A stretch of DNA of 64,000 nucleotides, from contig JAIXPD010000024.1 of the NCBI GenBank assembly GCA_027486405.1, positions 1 to 64,000 of the forward strand, written 5' to 3'. Every line of letters begins with the position of its first letter. The first letter of the stretch is position 1. Positions 43,432-52,687 of this stretch are shown in pieces. Under the pieces are notes generated by a model. That model did no database searches. It was not told the DNA's origin and saw only the letters and a list, made by a program, of their open reading frames with translations. This stretch comes from Azospirillum sp. (GTDB lineage: Bacteria; Pseudomonadota; Alphaproteobacteria; Azospirillales; Azospirillaceae). A program made the translations under genes and the position numbers.

Positions 43432-44874
43432 ATGCTGACGACGCATCCGTTTGACGACGACAAGCTGCGCGAAGAGTGCGGCGTGTTCGGGATCTACGGC
43501 AACCCGCAAGCGGGCGCCATCACCGCGCTGGGGCTGCACGCCCTGCAACATCGCGGGCAGGAGGCGGCGGGCATCGTCAGCTTCGACGGCAGCCAATTCC
43601 ATCTTCAGCACACTCTGGGTCTGGTGGGCGACCATTTCAGCTCCGAGGCCATCATCGCCAAGCTGAAGGGCGCGTCGGCCATCGGCCACGTCCGTTACGC
43701 CACCACCGGCGACACTTCGATCCGCAACGTCCAGCCGCTCTACGCCGATTTCGAATTCGGCGGTTTCGCGCTGGCCCACAACGGCAACCTGACCAACGCG
43801 CAGACCCTGCGCCGCCAGTTGGTCCGCCGGGGCTGCCTGTTCCAATCCTCCACCGACACCGAGGTGATCGTCCATCTGATGGCGACCGCGCGCGGCGGCT
43901 CGCCGGTGGATCGCCTGATCGAGGCGGTGCGGCAGGTCGAGGGGGCTTTCTCCCTGGTGGCCCTGACCGCCAACAAGGTGATCGGCGTGCGCGACCCGCT
44001 GGGCGTGCGCCCGCTGGTGCTCGGCAAGCTGGGCGACGTCCACATCCTGACCAGCGAGACCTGCGCGCTCGACATCGTCGGCGCGGAGCTGATCCGCGAC
44101 GTCGAGCCGGGTGAGATGATCGTCATCGACGCCGACGGCGTGCACAGCATGCGGCCGTTCCAGCCGCAGGGCCGCCGCTTCTGCATCTTCGAATACATCT
44201 ATTTCGCCCGTCCCGACAGCGTGATGGAGGGGACCTCCGTCTATCAGGCCCGCCAGCGCATCGGCCGTGAACTGGCCCGCGAGGCCGGTGTTCCCGCCGA
44301 CGTGATCGTGCCGGTCCCCGACAGCGGTGTTCCCGCCGCCTTGGGCTATGCCCAGGAAGCGGGCGTGCCGTTCGATCTCGGCATCATCCGCAACCATTAT
44401 GTCGGCCGCACCTTCATCGAGCCGACCGACCAGATCCGCCATCTGGGCGTGAAGCTGAAGCACAACGCCAACCGCGCGATGATCGAGGGCAAGCGCGTCG
44501 TGCTGGTCGATGATTCGATCGTGCGCGGAACGACCTCCAAGAAGATCGTCGAGATGGTGCGCGCCGCCGGGGCCGCCGAAGTGCACATGCGCATTTCCAG
44601 CCCGCCGACCTCGCACCCCTGTTTCTACGGCATCGACACGCCGGAGCAGAGCAAGCTGCTGGCGCACCGGATGAGCGTGGAGGAAATGCGCGCCTTCATC
44701 CAGGCCGACAGCCTGGCCTTCATCTCGCTCGACGGCCTGTACCGGGCGATGGGCGAGGAGAAGCGCGATCCGGCCAAGCTCAGCTATTGCGACGCCTGCT
44801 TCACCGGCGAATACCCCATCGCGTTGACCGACGCGCTGGACAGCCCGGATCCGGCTGTGCCCGTGCGCGCCTAA
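43432..44874 (+). CDS. purF: Amidophosphoribosyltransferase
   Basis: 480 residues. First step of purine synthesis. A short propeptide precedes the catalytic Cys16 (EECGVFGIYG), so it is self-processed. The glutaminase part holds HNGNLTNA and the PRTase part VVLVDDSIVRGTTSKK. Four cysteines in FCIFEYIYF, SHPCFYG and YCDACFTG match the 4Fe-4S ligands of the Bacillus-type enzyme, so it is probably an iron-sulfur form. ATG is preceded by AAGGA. Confidence 0.97.
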   Translation: MLTTHPFDDDKLREECGVFGIYGNPQAGAITALGLHALQHRGQEAAGIVSFDGSQFHLQHTLGLVGDHFSSEAIIAKLKGASAIGHVRYATTGDTSIRNVQPLYADFEFGGFALAHNGNLTNAQTLRRQLVRRGCLFQSSTDTEVIVHLMATARGGSPVDRLIEAVRQVEGAFSLVALTANKVIGVRDPLGVRPLVLGKLGDVHILTSETCALDIVGAELIRDVEPGEMIVIDADGVHSMRPFQPQGRRFCIFEYIYFARPDSVMEGTSVYQARQRIGRELAREAGVPADVIVPVPDSGVPAALGYAQEAGVPFDLGIIRNHYVGRTFIEPTDQIRHLGVKLKHNANRAMIEGKRVVLVDDSIVRGTTSKKIVEMVRAAGAAEVHMRISSPPTSHPCFYGIDTPEQSKLLAHRMSVEEMRAFIQADSLAFISLDGLYRAMGEEKRDPAKLSYCDACFTGEYPIALTDALDSPDPAVPVRA

Positions 44875-44886
44875 CCCTGTCCGGTT

Positions 44887-44931
44887 CCCCCGTCGCCCGA
44901 TCGCTTCGTTCGATTGGGCGACGGGGGTGTT
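44887..44931 (+). terminator. Rho-independent terminator of purF
   Basis: A 17-bp stem (44887-44903 with 44911-44927, one G-T pair) and a 7-nt loop, then TGTTT. Twelve bp after the purF stop. Confidence 0.85.
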
Positions 44932-44960
44932 TCCCGTCCCCATCAGTCGAGCGTCGATCC

Positions 44961-45668
44961 ATGTCCCGTCTGTCCGGCCGCACCGCCCTGATCACCGGCG
45001 CGTCGCGCGGCATTGGTGCCGCTGTCGCCAAGCGTTTCGCCGCCGAGGGCGCGCACGTCATCCTGACCGCCCGCACCGTCGGCGGGCTGGAGGAGGTGGA
45101 CGACGCCATTTTCGCCGCCACCGGGCGCAACGCCACCCTCGTCCCGCTGGATCTGCGCGACTATGACAAGATCGACCAGCTTGGCTATTCGATCTACGAA
45201 CGCTTCGGCAAGCTTGACATTCTCGTCAGCAACGCCGGGGCGTTGGAAGCGCTCGGCCCCATCGCCCAATATGATCCGAAGCTGTGGTCGCGGGTGATGG
45301 ATCTGAACGTGACGTCGAATTACCGGCTGATCCGCTCGCTGGATCGCCTGCTGCGCACCTCCGACGCCGGGCGGGCGATCTTCGTCACCTCGGCGGCGGC
45401 CAAGGCCCCGTACCCCTATTGGAGTCCCTATGGGGCCAGCAAGGCGGCGCTGGAGATGATCGTCAAGACCTACGCCATGGAGATCGCCGGGTCGCCGCTG
45501 CGGGTCAATCTGCTCGATCCCGGTGTCGTCGCATCCAAGCTGCGGACCCAGGCCTTTCCGGGCGAGGATCCCGCCACGATCACCCAGCCGGAGGCCATCA
45601 CCGGCGCGTTCGTCGATCTGGCCGAGGTCGCCTGCACCAAGCATGGCGAGATCGTCTCGGCGCAATGA
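44961..45668 (+). CDS. Short-chain dehydrogenase/reductase
   Basis: 235 residues with the full classical SDR set: TGASRGIG (12-19), NAG (91-93), Ser144, Tyr157 and Lys161 (SPYGASK). NADP use is possible from the TARTVGG segment after strand 2. Substrate is unknown. It lies between two terminators and so is probably a single-gene unit. Confidence 0.92.
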   Translation: MSRLSGRTALITGASRGIGAAVAKRFAAEGAHVILTARTVGGLEEVDDAIFAATGRNATLVPLDLRDYDKIDQLGYSIYERFGKLDILVSNAGALEALGPIAQYDPKLWSRVMDLNVTSNYRLIRSLDRLLRTSDAGRAIFVTSAAAKAPYPYWSPYGASKAALEMIVKTYAMEIAGSPLRVNLLDPGVVASKLRTQAFPGEDPATITQPEAITGAFVDLAEVACTKHGEIVSAQ

Positions 45669-45736
45669 CGCGGCGGCGCTGACCGGGTGGGGCATCGGCA
45701 TCGCCCGGAGCGTCCCAACAAACAGGTCACATCAAC

Positions 45737-45781
45737 AAAAAGGGCGAAGACAGCGGCGTGGCCGACCGTCTTCGCCCTTTT
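45737..45781 (+). terminator. Rho-independent terminator (bidirectional)
   Basis: AAAAGGGCGAAGAC (45738-45751) pairs perfectly with GTCTTCGCCCTTTT (45768-45781); the A-run and T-run allow ending of transcription from either side, serving the SDR (+) and the small gene (-). Confidence 0.88.
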
Positions 45782-45819
45782 CGTTGGCGTGTGGCGCGGG
45801 TGTGTGGCGCGCGCGGGCG

Positions 45820-46008
45820 TCAGCCCAGGGCGTCCTTGCCCTTCTGCATGGCGTCGCGGTTGTTGGTGCCGATGACGCCGATGTTGTCGCCCGCCGCCGT
45901 GACGATCACGGCGTTGGGGTCGGTGTCGCGCACCGCCGGCCAGACGCTCATCAGGCGTTCCGGGGTGTCGCGGAGTTCATAGGTTCGGCCCGTGTGGAGC
46001 TGGGACAA
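45820..46008 (-). CDS. Hypothetical 62-residue protein
   Basis: Unrecognised small cytosolic protein containing TYELRDTPERLMSVWPAVRD and the glycine-rich AAGDNIGVIGTNNRDAM. A TTG start at 46008 is chosen because AAGGAA lies 7 nt upstream (46017-46022 region) and the coding character begins there; an in-frame ATG at 46083 gives an implausible Pro/Arg-rich start. No membrane segment. Confidence 0.62.
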   Translation of the reverse strand: MSQLHTGRTYELRDTPERLMSVWPAVRDTDPNAVIVTAAGDNIGVIGTNNRDAMQKGKDALG

Positions 46009-46113
46009 CGCGAAGTTCCTTGCAAAGATAGGATGATGGATCGGGCGGCGCGGCGTCGGACAGCGCCAACCCCGATCCATCACGGTCTAGCAGGAAACAC
46101 CGCCGCAGGGAAC

Positions 46114-46177
46114 GCCCCAGACGGGGAAGGCTCCAGACAGGCAAGGCTCCAGACCGGCAACGCCACAGACAGGGATG
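46114..46177. repeat. Four imperfect 16-bp tandem repeats
   Basis: Units begin at 46114, 46130, 46146 and 46162 with consensus GCYCCAGACNGGCAAG. They lie between two minus-strand small genes and are noncoding. Agreement between neighbouring units is about 11 to 14 of 16. Confidence 0.7.
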
Positions 46178-46196
46178 CGCGCGGACGCCCCGTCGA

Positions 46197-46376
46197 TCAA
46201 CGCGCGTGGGGCGTCAGGGCCGGGCCGTGGTTGGGGGCGGCGTCGCCACCGAACAGCGACGCGCGCAGCTTGGCGAACAGCTCACGCAGATAGTCGGCGC
46301 GCATCTGGCGGGCGGCGAGCATGATCTCGTCGTGGCTGCGGGGATCGCGCTCGTATTGGGGGGCTTGGAAGGACAT
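46197..46376 (-). CDS. Hypothetical 59-residue protein
   Basis: Begins MSFQAPQYERDPRSHDEIML and continues with a basic amphipathic helix (ARQMRADYLRELFAKLRAS). The GAGGAG ribosome site 8 to 9 nt before ATG 46376 decides the start over the longer frame to 46517. It resembles short alphaproteobacterial proteins with an arginine-rich helix, family uncertain; possibly nucleic-acid or membrane-surface binding. Role unknown. Confidence 0.68.
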   Translation of the reverse strand: MSFQAPQYERDPRSHDEIMLAARQMRADYLRELFAKLRASLFGGDAAPNHGPALTPHAR

Positions 46377-46517
46377 GGCGGGAAATCTCCTCAAGGATTG
46401 AGAGACGTCCCCTCCCAGGACTTTCTTGTTTCTGGCATCAGGATAGGACAATAGGACTGCCCCAAGAAACGCGCATCGCGCATCACCGCCCCCCGCGTCC
46501 GGCATCCGTTTGCCCAA

Positions 46518-47423
46518 TCAATCGCGCGGCGGTCTGTTGCGCTTTGGATCGTTTGACGGTTGAGCGATCACGCCCGCTTGTCGGCCATGGTCGGCCAGGG
46601 CGCTGACATCGAACCAGCCGCCCACCCGGTGGCGCTGGTCGCGGTCGCGGTCCTGCTCCGGGGCGGGGGCGATGTCCCACAGCCATTCGGCGTCCGGGGC
46701 GGGCAGGGACAGGCCCCACAGGGAGTCTTCCCGCTCCTCCACCGCGCCGTTGCGCATCCACAGGCTTTCGGTGTCGCTGAACAGGGCGGCCCGCGTCGCC
46801 AGCCCGGCCAGCCAGCGCAGATGATCGGTGGCCAGCCTCTGGGCGAAGGCCAGCCGCTCCGCGTCGGGGATTGGCGGCGCGCGCCGGTCGATGGCGTCCA
46901 GCGGCATCAGGGGCAGTTGGGACAGCAGGTTGCAGGACACGGCAAAAGACACTGGCGCTCCGTTGGGCGCGCCGTCGAAACCTGGGTTGGGGCCGGGCAG
47001 GGCGGGCGGGGCGAAGCCGGTGGGCAGCGCCCCGGCCTTGGCCGTCAAGGCCGCATCCAGCGCGTCGAGCGCGCCGGTCACGTCCATCTCGATCAGCCGG
47101 ACGTTGGGCATCCCGGCGGTGCGGCGGCGGACGCTGCGGGTGTGGACCATGTCGATCAACAGAACCTCGTCGAACCGGGCGCGCAGGGCGTCCAGCGGGA
47201 TTTCGATCAACAGCCCCGACCCGACCACCGCCGCCCGCCCGCCCGCCGGGGCCAGAGCCGCCGCCTGGGTGATGAAGCGGCGGCAGGCGGCGGCGTGCGG
47301 TTCCCACCCCAGCCGTTGGCGGCGGTGCCGCGCGCCCAGCGCCACCGCTTCGGCCAGATAACCCAGGCGGCGCGCCAGCGGGCGGCATGGGGTGGTCCAA
47401 TACTCAAAGGCTTCGCGCAACAT
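46518..47423 (-). CDS. Hypothetical protein, possible SAM-dependent methyltransferase fold
   Basis: 301 residues. The segment RAAVVGSGLLIEIPLDALRA followed by DEVLLIDMVHTRSVRR has the glycine loop and acidic strand-2 end expected of a Rossmann/SAM domain (about 65-110), and SCNLLSQLPLMPLD resembles motif IV of some methyltransferases. No specific family is recognised. ATG 47423 follows GGAAGGAAAA; the frame is open to 47813 but over a divergent gene. Confidence 0.65.
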   Translation of the reverse strand: MLREAFEYWTTPCRPLARRLGYLAEAVALGARHRRQRLGWEPHAAACRRFITQAAALAPAGGRAAVVGSGLLIEIPLDALRARFDEVLLIDMVHTRSVRRRTAGMPNVRLIEMDVTGALDALDAALTAKAGALPTGFAPPALPGPNPGFDGAPNGAPVSFAVSCNLLSQLPLMPLDAIDRRAPPIPDAERLAFAQRLATDHLRWLAGLATRAALFSDTESLWMRNGAVEEREDSLWGLSLPAPDAEWLWDIAPAPEQDRDRDQRHRVGGWFDVSALADHGRQAGVIAQPSNDPKRNRPPRD

Positions 47424-47480
47424 CCCGGTTTTCCTTCCATCCCCCTTGACCCGCGCCGGTGGCAAGGTACCTATGGCGGC

Positions 47481-48251
47481 ATGGTTGAGATCAAGAGGAA
47501 AGCGGCCCTCGTCACCGGGGCCGGCAAACGCATCGGTCGGGCCATCGCGCTCGACCTCGCCGCCCAGGGCTGGGCCGTCGGCGTCCATTACCACCGCTCC
47601 GCCCGCGCGGCGGCGGAGGTGGTGGCGGAGATCACCGGCCAAGGCGGGGAGGCCGTCGCTCTGCCCGCCGATCTGGGGGCCGAGGCGGAGGTGCAAACCC
47701 TGGTCCCCGCCGCCGTCGAACGGCTTGGACCGCTGACCCTGCTGGTCAACAACGCCTCCCGCTTCGAACGCGACGGGGTGGAGGACGCCACCCGCGCCAG
47801 TTGGGACGCGCATATGGAGGCCAACCTCCGCGCCCCCTTCGTGCTGTCACAGGCCTTCGCCGCGCATCTGCCGCCCGACGAGCGCGGCCTGATCGTCAAC
47901 CTGCTCGATCAACGGGTGTGGAATCCCACCCCGCATTTCCTGTCCTACACCCTGTCCAAGATGGGGCTGTGGGCGCTGACCCGCAGCATGGCGCAGGCCC
48001 TGGCCCCGCGCATCCGCGTCAACGGCATCGGTCCCGGCCCGACTCTGCGCAACGAACGCCAGACCGAGGCCGACTTCGCCGCCCAGTGGGACGCCACCCC
48101 GTTGCGACGGGGAACGACCCCGGCGGAGATCTGTGCGGCCGTCCGTTTCCTGATCGACGCCCCGGCGATGACCGGCCAGATGATCGCCCTGGACGGTGGG
48201 GAGCATCTGGGATGGGCGCAGCCCGCGCATGGCTTCGTCCCGGTCGAATAG
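47481..48251 (+). CDS. SDR-family oxidoreductase, pteridine/dihydromonapterin reductase-like
   Basis: 256 residues. TGAGKRIGRAIA is the Arg-containing cofactor loop of pteridine reductases, NNASRF replaces NNAG, and LDQRVWNPTPHFLSYTLSK carries the catalytic Asp/Tyr/Lys of the FolM/PTR1 group. It probably reduces a pterin with NADPH. It begins 57 bp from the divergent gene ending its start at 47423. Confidence 0.86.
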   Translation: MVEIKRKAALVTGAGKRIGRAIALDLAAQGWAVGVHYHRSARAAAEVVAEITGQGGEAVALPADLGAEAEVQTLVPAAVERLGPLTLLVNNASRFERDGVEDATRASWDAHMEANLRAPFVLSQAFAAHLPPDERGLIVNLLDQRVWNPTPHFLSYTLSKMGLWALTRSMAQALAPRIRVNGIGPGPTLRNERQTEADFAAQWDATPLRRGTTPAEICAAVRFLIDAPAMTGQMIALDGGEHLGWAQPAHGFVPVE

Positions 48252-48757
48252 CGTCCGCCGTCCTGAACATCCCCTCCGTTTTTCGCTGAACCGCGACACA
48301 CGCCATCCCTCCGCCGCCGCCGGAACGGGGAGGGGTGTGACGCGGGCCATCCGCGCGGGGGGCGGAAAAGGACCGCGCGTTTTACACAGGTGCCCAGCCC
48401 CTTGCAAGAGGGCGTTTGCGGTCAATGACATTTTTGTGCCGCAGCGTCATTTCCTCCGCTTGACTCGGGCCCGACCTAAAGAAATCAATGACTTACCAAA
48501 AATGCCTATTTTTTCATCATAGGCACGCGAAGCCTTGTGGCGCTTGGGTTCCGACCGGTTCGCCCCAATGTTATCGACAAACTTATCCACAGGAATCGTG
48601 GATAGTCTTGCGGGCGGCGGAAAAAGGGTGAGTCGGCGCAGCGGATCGGGCGGCGGGTCCCAGAAGCGCACCGGATGCGCACCGGATGCGCACCGGATGC
48701 ACACCGCATGCGCGCCGGGTGGTTGACCGCAGGCACCGCCTCGACGACAGTCGGGCC
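48252..48757. other. 506-bp gap with DnaA boxes, an AT-rich stretch and 11-bp repeats (possible replication or DnaA-control region)
   Basis: Two exact matches to the DnaA box TTWTNCACA: TTTTACACA (48380-48388) and TTATCCACA (48583-48591). Near matches are TTATCGACA (48571-48579) and, on the other strand, CTATCCACG (48597-48605). Between them lies an AT-rich stretch (about 48476-48535) including TGCCTAT/ATAGGCA. No gene is accepted here. An origin or a DnaA-responsive promoter for uvrC are both possible; no strand-bias switch is obvious by eye, which weakens the origin idea. Confidence 0.5.
48666..48720. repeat. Five 11-bp tandem repeats before uvrC
   Basis: GCGCACCGGAT is repeated exactly three times (48666-48698), followed by GCACACCGCAT and GCGCGCCGGGT. 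The 11-bp period is close to one helical turn. It ends 37 bp before the uvrC ATG. Confidence 0.85.
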
Positions 48758-50731
48758 ATGTCCGCAACGCATCCCTCCTACACCCCGCCCGATGCCCCGC
48801 CCGACGCGGTCCCCGTGGTGGAGCATGGCGCACCGACCGAACCAGCAGCCCCCGCCGCCGGGCGCGCCCGCCGCCGCCCCGCCGATCTGGCGCGCGGGGT
48901 GGAGATCATCCGCGAGCATTTGAAGACCCTGCCGCAGACACCCGGCGTCTATCGGATGCTGGCGGGCGACGGCGCGGTGCTTTATGTCGGCAAGGCGCGC
49001 AACCTGAAACGCCGGGTGACGAACTACACCCAGGTCGCCAAGCTGCCGATTCGCCTTCAGCGCATGGTGTCGGAAACCGAAACCATGGAGTTCGTCACGA
49101 CCCACACGGAGGTCGAGGCGCTGCTGCTGGAATCCAACCTGATCAAACGGCTGGCCCCGCGCTACAACGTGCTGCTGCGGGACGACAAGACCTTCCCGCA
49201 CATCATGATCACCAAGGATCACGATTACCCGCAGCTCACCAAGCATCGCGGCGCGCGCGGGCGGGAGGCGGATTATTTCGGCCCCTTCGCCTCGGCCGGG
49301 GCGGTCAACCGCACCATCACCGCGCTGCAACGCGCCTTCCTGCTGCGCAGCTGCGCTGACACCGTGTTCGCCTCGCGCACGCGCCCCTGTCTGCAATACC
49401 AGATCAAGCGCTGCACCGCGCCCTGTGTCGCCCGCGTCTCGCCGGAGGAGTATCAGGCCCAGGTCGGGCAGGCCCGTGATTTCCTGGCGGGCAAGAGCCG
49501 CGACATCCAGACGGAGTTCGTCGCCCGGATGATGGCGGCGTCCGACGCCATGGATTTCGAAACGGCGGCGCGCTACCGCGACCGCATCCGCGCGCTCACT
49601 GCCATCCAGGCCCACCAGGACATCAATGTGGAAGGGGTGGTGGAGGACGCCGACGTCGTCGCCGCCCACAGCGAGGGCGGGTTGACCTGCATCCAGGTCT
49701 TCTTCTTTCGCGGCGGGCGGAACTACGGCAACCGCGCCTATTTCCCCAGCCACGACAAGACCGCCGAAATCGAGGAGGTGTTGGCCGCCTTCATCGCCCA
49801 ATTCTACGAGAACAAGGCCGCGCCGCCGCTGGTGCTGGTCAGCCACCCGCTGCCCGAACTGGAGCTGCTGACGGAGGCGCTGAGCCTGCGCGCCAACCAC
49901 AAGGTCGAGCTGGTCGAACCCAAGCGCGGGGAGAAGCGGCGCATCGTCGACCACGCCCTGACCAACGCGCGCGAGGCGCACGGGCGGCGGCTGGCCGAAA
50001 GCTCCTCCCAGGCCCGCTTGCTGGAGGGGGTGGCCGACGTCTTCGGCCTGGATTCGCCGCCGGAGCGGGTGGAGGTCTACGACAACTCCCACATCCAGGG
50101 CGCGCACGCCATCGGCGCCATGATCGTCGCCGGGCCGGAGGGCTTCATCAAGAACGCCTACCGCAAGTTCAACATCCGCACCGAAGGCGCGGCGGGCGAC
50201 GATTTCGCCATGATGCGCGAGGTGCTGACCCGCCGATTCGGCCGCGCCATCAAGGAGGACCCCGAACGCACGCTGGGAAGCTGGCCCGATCTGGTGCTGA
50301 TCGACGGCGGCATCGGCCAGTTGAACGTCGCGCGCGAGGTGTTCGCCGAGCTGGGAATCGACGATGTGACGCTGGTCGGCATCGCCAAGGGGCCGGACCG
50401 CGACGCCGGGCGCGAGCATTTCCTGATCGAAGGCCGCGCGCCCTTCCAGATGGAGCCGCGCGACCCGGTTCTCTATTTCCTGCAACGGTTGCGCGACGAG
50501 GCGCACCGCTTTGCCATCGGCACCCACCGCGCCAAACGCACCAAGGCCATCGGCAAATCCCCCATCGACGAGATCCCCGGCATCGGCCCGGCGCGCAAGA
50601 AAGCGCTGCTGCATCACTTCGGCAGCGGGGCGGCGGTGGCGCGGGCCGGGCTGGCCGATCTGGAGGCGGTGGAGGGAGTCAGCCGAACCGTTGCAAAAAA
50701 GATATACGACCACTTCCATCCCGACGGTTAG
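48758..50731 (+). CDS. uvrC: Excinuclease ABC subunit C
   Basis: 657 residues. Makes both incisions in nucleotide excision repair. GIY-YIG domain at [20 protein letters not shown] (about 68-87), UVR/UvrBC motif in [13 protein letters not shown], RNase H-like C nuclease region ([22 protein letters not shown]) and C-terminal HhH ([20 protein letters not shown]). ATG 48758 is chosen; the frame is open to 48686 through the tandem repeat. The N-terminus has a Pro/Ala-rich extension of about 50 residues. Confidence 0.96.
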   Translation: MSATHPSYTPPDAPPDAVPVVEHGAPTEPAAPAAGRARRRPADLARGVEIIREHLKTLPQTPGVYRMLAGDGAVLYVGKARNLKRRVTNYTQVAKLPIRLQRMVSETETMEFVTTHTEVEALLLESNLIKRLAPRYNVLLRDDKTFPHIMITKDHDYPQLTKHRGARGREADYFGPFASAGAVNRTITALQRAFLLRSCADTVFASRTRPCLQYQIKRCTAPCVARVSPEEYQAQVGQARDFLAGKSRDIQTEFVARMMAASDAMDFETAARYRDRIRALTAIQAHQDINVEGVVEDADVVAAHSEGGLTCIQVFFFRGGRNYGNRAYFPSHDKTAEIEEVLAAFIAQFYENKAAPPLVLVSHPLPELELLTEALSLRANHKVELVEPKRGEKRRIVDHALTNAREAHGRRLAESSSQARLLEGVADVFGLDSPPERVEVYDNSHIQGAHAIGAMIVAGPEGFIKNAYRKFNIRTEGAAGDDFAMMREVLTRRFGRAIKEDPERTLGSWPDLVLIDGGIGQLNVAREVFAELGIDDVTLVGIAKGPDRDAGREHFLIEGRAPFQMEPRDPVLYFLQRLRDEAHRFAIGTHRAKRTKAIGKSPIDEIPGIGPARKKALLHHFGSGAAVARAGLADLEAVEGVSRTVAKKIYDHFHPDG

Positions 50732-50809
50732 AATGCGCTCGTCCGGTGCACCCGCACCTTTCAGCGGCCAGCCTCCAGCGGCCCCCACCAGCGGTTCGAG
50801 TCTCCGACC

Positions 50810-51415
50810 ATGTTGACCAGCCTGCCCAACCTGCTGACCTTGTCGCGCATCGCGGTGATCCCGCCGGTCGTCGGGTTGTTCTATGTGTCGGAAGCCTGGG
50901 CGGCCTACACCGCCTGCGCGCTGTACGGTGCCGCCTGCATCACCGATTGGTTTGATGGCTATCTGGCGCGCGCCTGGGCGCAGGAAAGCGTCATCGGCAA
51001 ATTCCTTGATCCCATCGCCGACAAGCTGCTGGTGGCGGCCACGCTGATCATGCTGGTGGGGTTTGACCGGCTGAACGGCCTGTCGATCCTGCCCGCCGTG
51101 GTCATCCTGCTGCGGGAGGTGCTGGTGTCGGGCCTGCGCGAGTATCTGGCCGGGCTGCACGTCGGCGTGCCGGTGACGTGGCTGGCGAAATGGAAGACCG
51201 GCATCCAGATGCTGGCCCTGGGCTTCCTGATCGTCGGCGATTACGGCCCGGCGGAGTTTCCCGTCACCTTCGTCGGCACCTTCGGCATCTGGATCGCGGC
51301 GGCGCTGACCTTCTACACCGGGTGGGATTACATGCGCGCGGGCCTGACCCACATGATGGCCGAGCAGGCCCCGAAAAAGGCCCCGCCACCCCCCTCCGCC
51401 CGTCGCGTCGGCTGA
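50810..51415 (+). CDS. pgsA: CDP-diacylglycerol--glycerol-3-phosphate 3-phosphatidyltransferase
   Basis: 201 residues, several membrane spans, opening SLPNLLTLSRIAVIPPVVGL. CDP-alcohol signature DWFDGYLARAWAQESVIGKF followed by LDPIADK. It makes phosphatidylglycerol phosphate. uvrC-pgsA adjacency is common in proteobacteria. Confidence 0.94.
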   Translation: MLTSLPNLLTLSRIAVIPPVVGLFYVSEAWAAYTACALYGAACITDWFDGYLARAWAQESVIGKFLDPIADKLLVAATLIMLVGFDRLNGLSILPAVVILLREVLVSGLREYLAGLHVGVPVTWLAKWKTGIQMLALGFLIVGDYGPAEFPVTFVGTFGIWIAAALTFYTGWDYMRAGLTHMMAEQAPKKAPPPPSARRVG

Positions 51416-51426
51416 ACGATCGGATC

Positions 51427-51936
51427 ATGTCCATGAAGGTGTTTGGCCTTACCGGCTGGAGTGGCAGCGGCAAGACCGGCCTGATGGTGCGCCTGATCCC
51501 GGCGCTGACGGCGCGCGGCCTGCGCGTGTCCACGGTGAAGCACGCCCACAAGGGCTTTGACATCGACCATCCCGGCAAGGACAGCCACAACCACCGCTTG
51601 GCCGGAGCGACGGAGGTGGTGGTCAGCTCTCCCCTGCGCTGGGCGGTGATGCACGAGCTGCGCGACGGCGAACCGGAATTGTCCCTGCCCGATCTGCTGA
51701 CCAAGCTGACGCCGGTCGATCTGCTGCTGATCGAAGGCTTCAAACGCGAACCGCACGAGAAGATCGAGGTCTGGCGCGCCGAGGTCGGCAAGCCGCTGAT
51801 CGCGGCGGAGGATCCCAGCGTCGTTGCCGTCGCCAGCGACGGTCCGGTACCGCACAGCCCGGTTCCCATCCTCGACCTCAACGACGCCGAGGCGGTGGCG
51901 GCCTTTGTGATGGCGCGCTGCGGCTTGGTGGGATGA
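51427..51936 (+). CDS. mobB: Molybdopterin-guanine dinucleotide biosynthesis adaptor MobB
   Basis: 169 residues. P-loop GWSGSGKT near the start, TVKHAHKGFDIDHPGKDS and LLLIEGFKREPHEKIEV are MobB signatures. It assists MGD formation with MobA. Stop overlaps the next gene's start (ATGA). Confidence 0.94.
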   Translation: MSMKVFGLTGWSGSGKTGLMVRLIPALTARGLRVSTVKHAHKGFDIDHPGKDSHNHRLAGATEVVVSSPLRWAVMHELRDGEPELSLPDLLTKLTPVDLLLIEGFKREPHEKIEVWRAEVGKPLIAAEDPSVVAVASDGPVPHSPVPILDLNDAEAVAAFVMARCGLVG

Positions 51937-52667
51937 TACCCTCGCAACCGTCCACACCGCCGCGTCTGGTGATTTTTGATTTTGACGGCACGCTGGCGGA
52001 TTCCTTCCCCTGGTTCGTTTCGGTTCTCAACAGCGTGGCCGCGCGCTACGGCTTCCGCCCGGTGCGGCCGGAGGAGCAGGATCATTTGCGCGGCTGCGAC
52101 ACCCGCAATCTGCTGCGGCATCTGCGCGTGCCGCTGTGGAAGCTGCCCTTCATCGCCCGCCACATGCGCGCGCTGATGGCGCGCGACATCGACGCCATCA
52201 CCTTGTTCGATGGCGTTCCCGATCTGTTGCGGACGCTGCACGCGCGCGGTGTGGTGATCGCGTTGGTCAGCTCCAATTCACCCGACAACATCCGCCGGGT
52301 TCTGGGGCCGGACCTGTCGGCCTTGGTGACGCGGATGGAGTGCGGAGCCTCATTGTTCGGCAAACCGGCCAAGTTCCGCACACTCTTGCGCGCGTTGGCC
52401 ATTCCCCCGCATCGCGCCATCGCCATTGGCGACGAAACCCGCGACATCGAGGCCGCGCGCCGCGTCGGCATTGCCTGCGCGGCCGTCACCTGGGGCTACG
52501 CCCGCGCCGACGCGCTGGCCGCCTTGCGGCCCGACCATTGTTTCGACGCGGTGGACCGCATCGCCGACCTTTTCCCCTTCGCAGGCTCGGGACGGGCGGA
52601 CCAGGGCGAATCGCGTCAAATCGAAATCGATTTGACGCGTGAATCCGCTCGATCAATAAAGGCATAG
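51933..52667 (+). CDS. HAD-family hydrolase (phosphoglycolate-phosphatase-like)
   Basis: 244 residues. HAD motif I FDFDGTLADS, motif II VSSNS, Lys in FGKPAKF and motif IV GDETRDIEAAR are all present. The last 20 or so codons read through a perfect 12-bp inverted repeat, so the tail may be a later addition. It is coupled to mobB and lies before moaD, but a role in cofactor synthesis is only an inference. Confidence 0.9.
   Translation: MIPSQPSTPPRLVIFDFDGTLADSFPWFVSVLNSVAARYGFRPVRPEEQDHLRGCDTRNLLRHLRVPLWKLPFIARHMRALMARDIDAITLFDGVPDLLRTLHARGVVIALVSSNSPDNIRRVLGPDLSALVTRMECGASLFGKPAKFRTLLRALAIPPHRAIAIGDETRDIEAARRVGIACAAVTWGYARADALAALRPDHCFDAVDRIADLFPFAGSGRADQGESRQIEIDLTRESARSIKA
52612..52639. repeat. 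Perfect 12-bp inverted repeat inside the end of the HAD gene
   Basis: CGCGTCAAATCG and CGATTTGACGCG flank AAAT. Together with the hairpin at 52688 it resembles a dispersed palindromic element that has become the gene's tail. Confidence 0.8.
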
Positions 52668-52687
52668 AGCGCCGCGAACTGTTTCAT

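Noticed and set aside
48549..48562. GTTCCGACCGGTTC as a LexA box before uvrC
   Set aside because: The spacer is 6 bp, not 7.
50785..50810. GGTTCGAGTCTCCG resembling a tRNA T-loop
   Set aside because: The flanking bases do not pair as a T stem and no acceptor, D or anticodon arm fits in the space between uvrC and pgsA.
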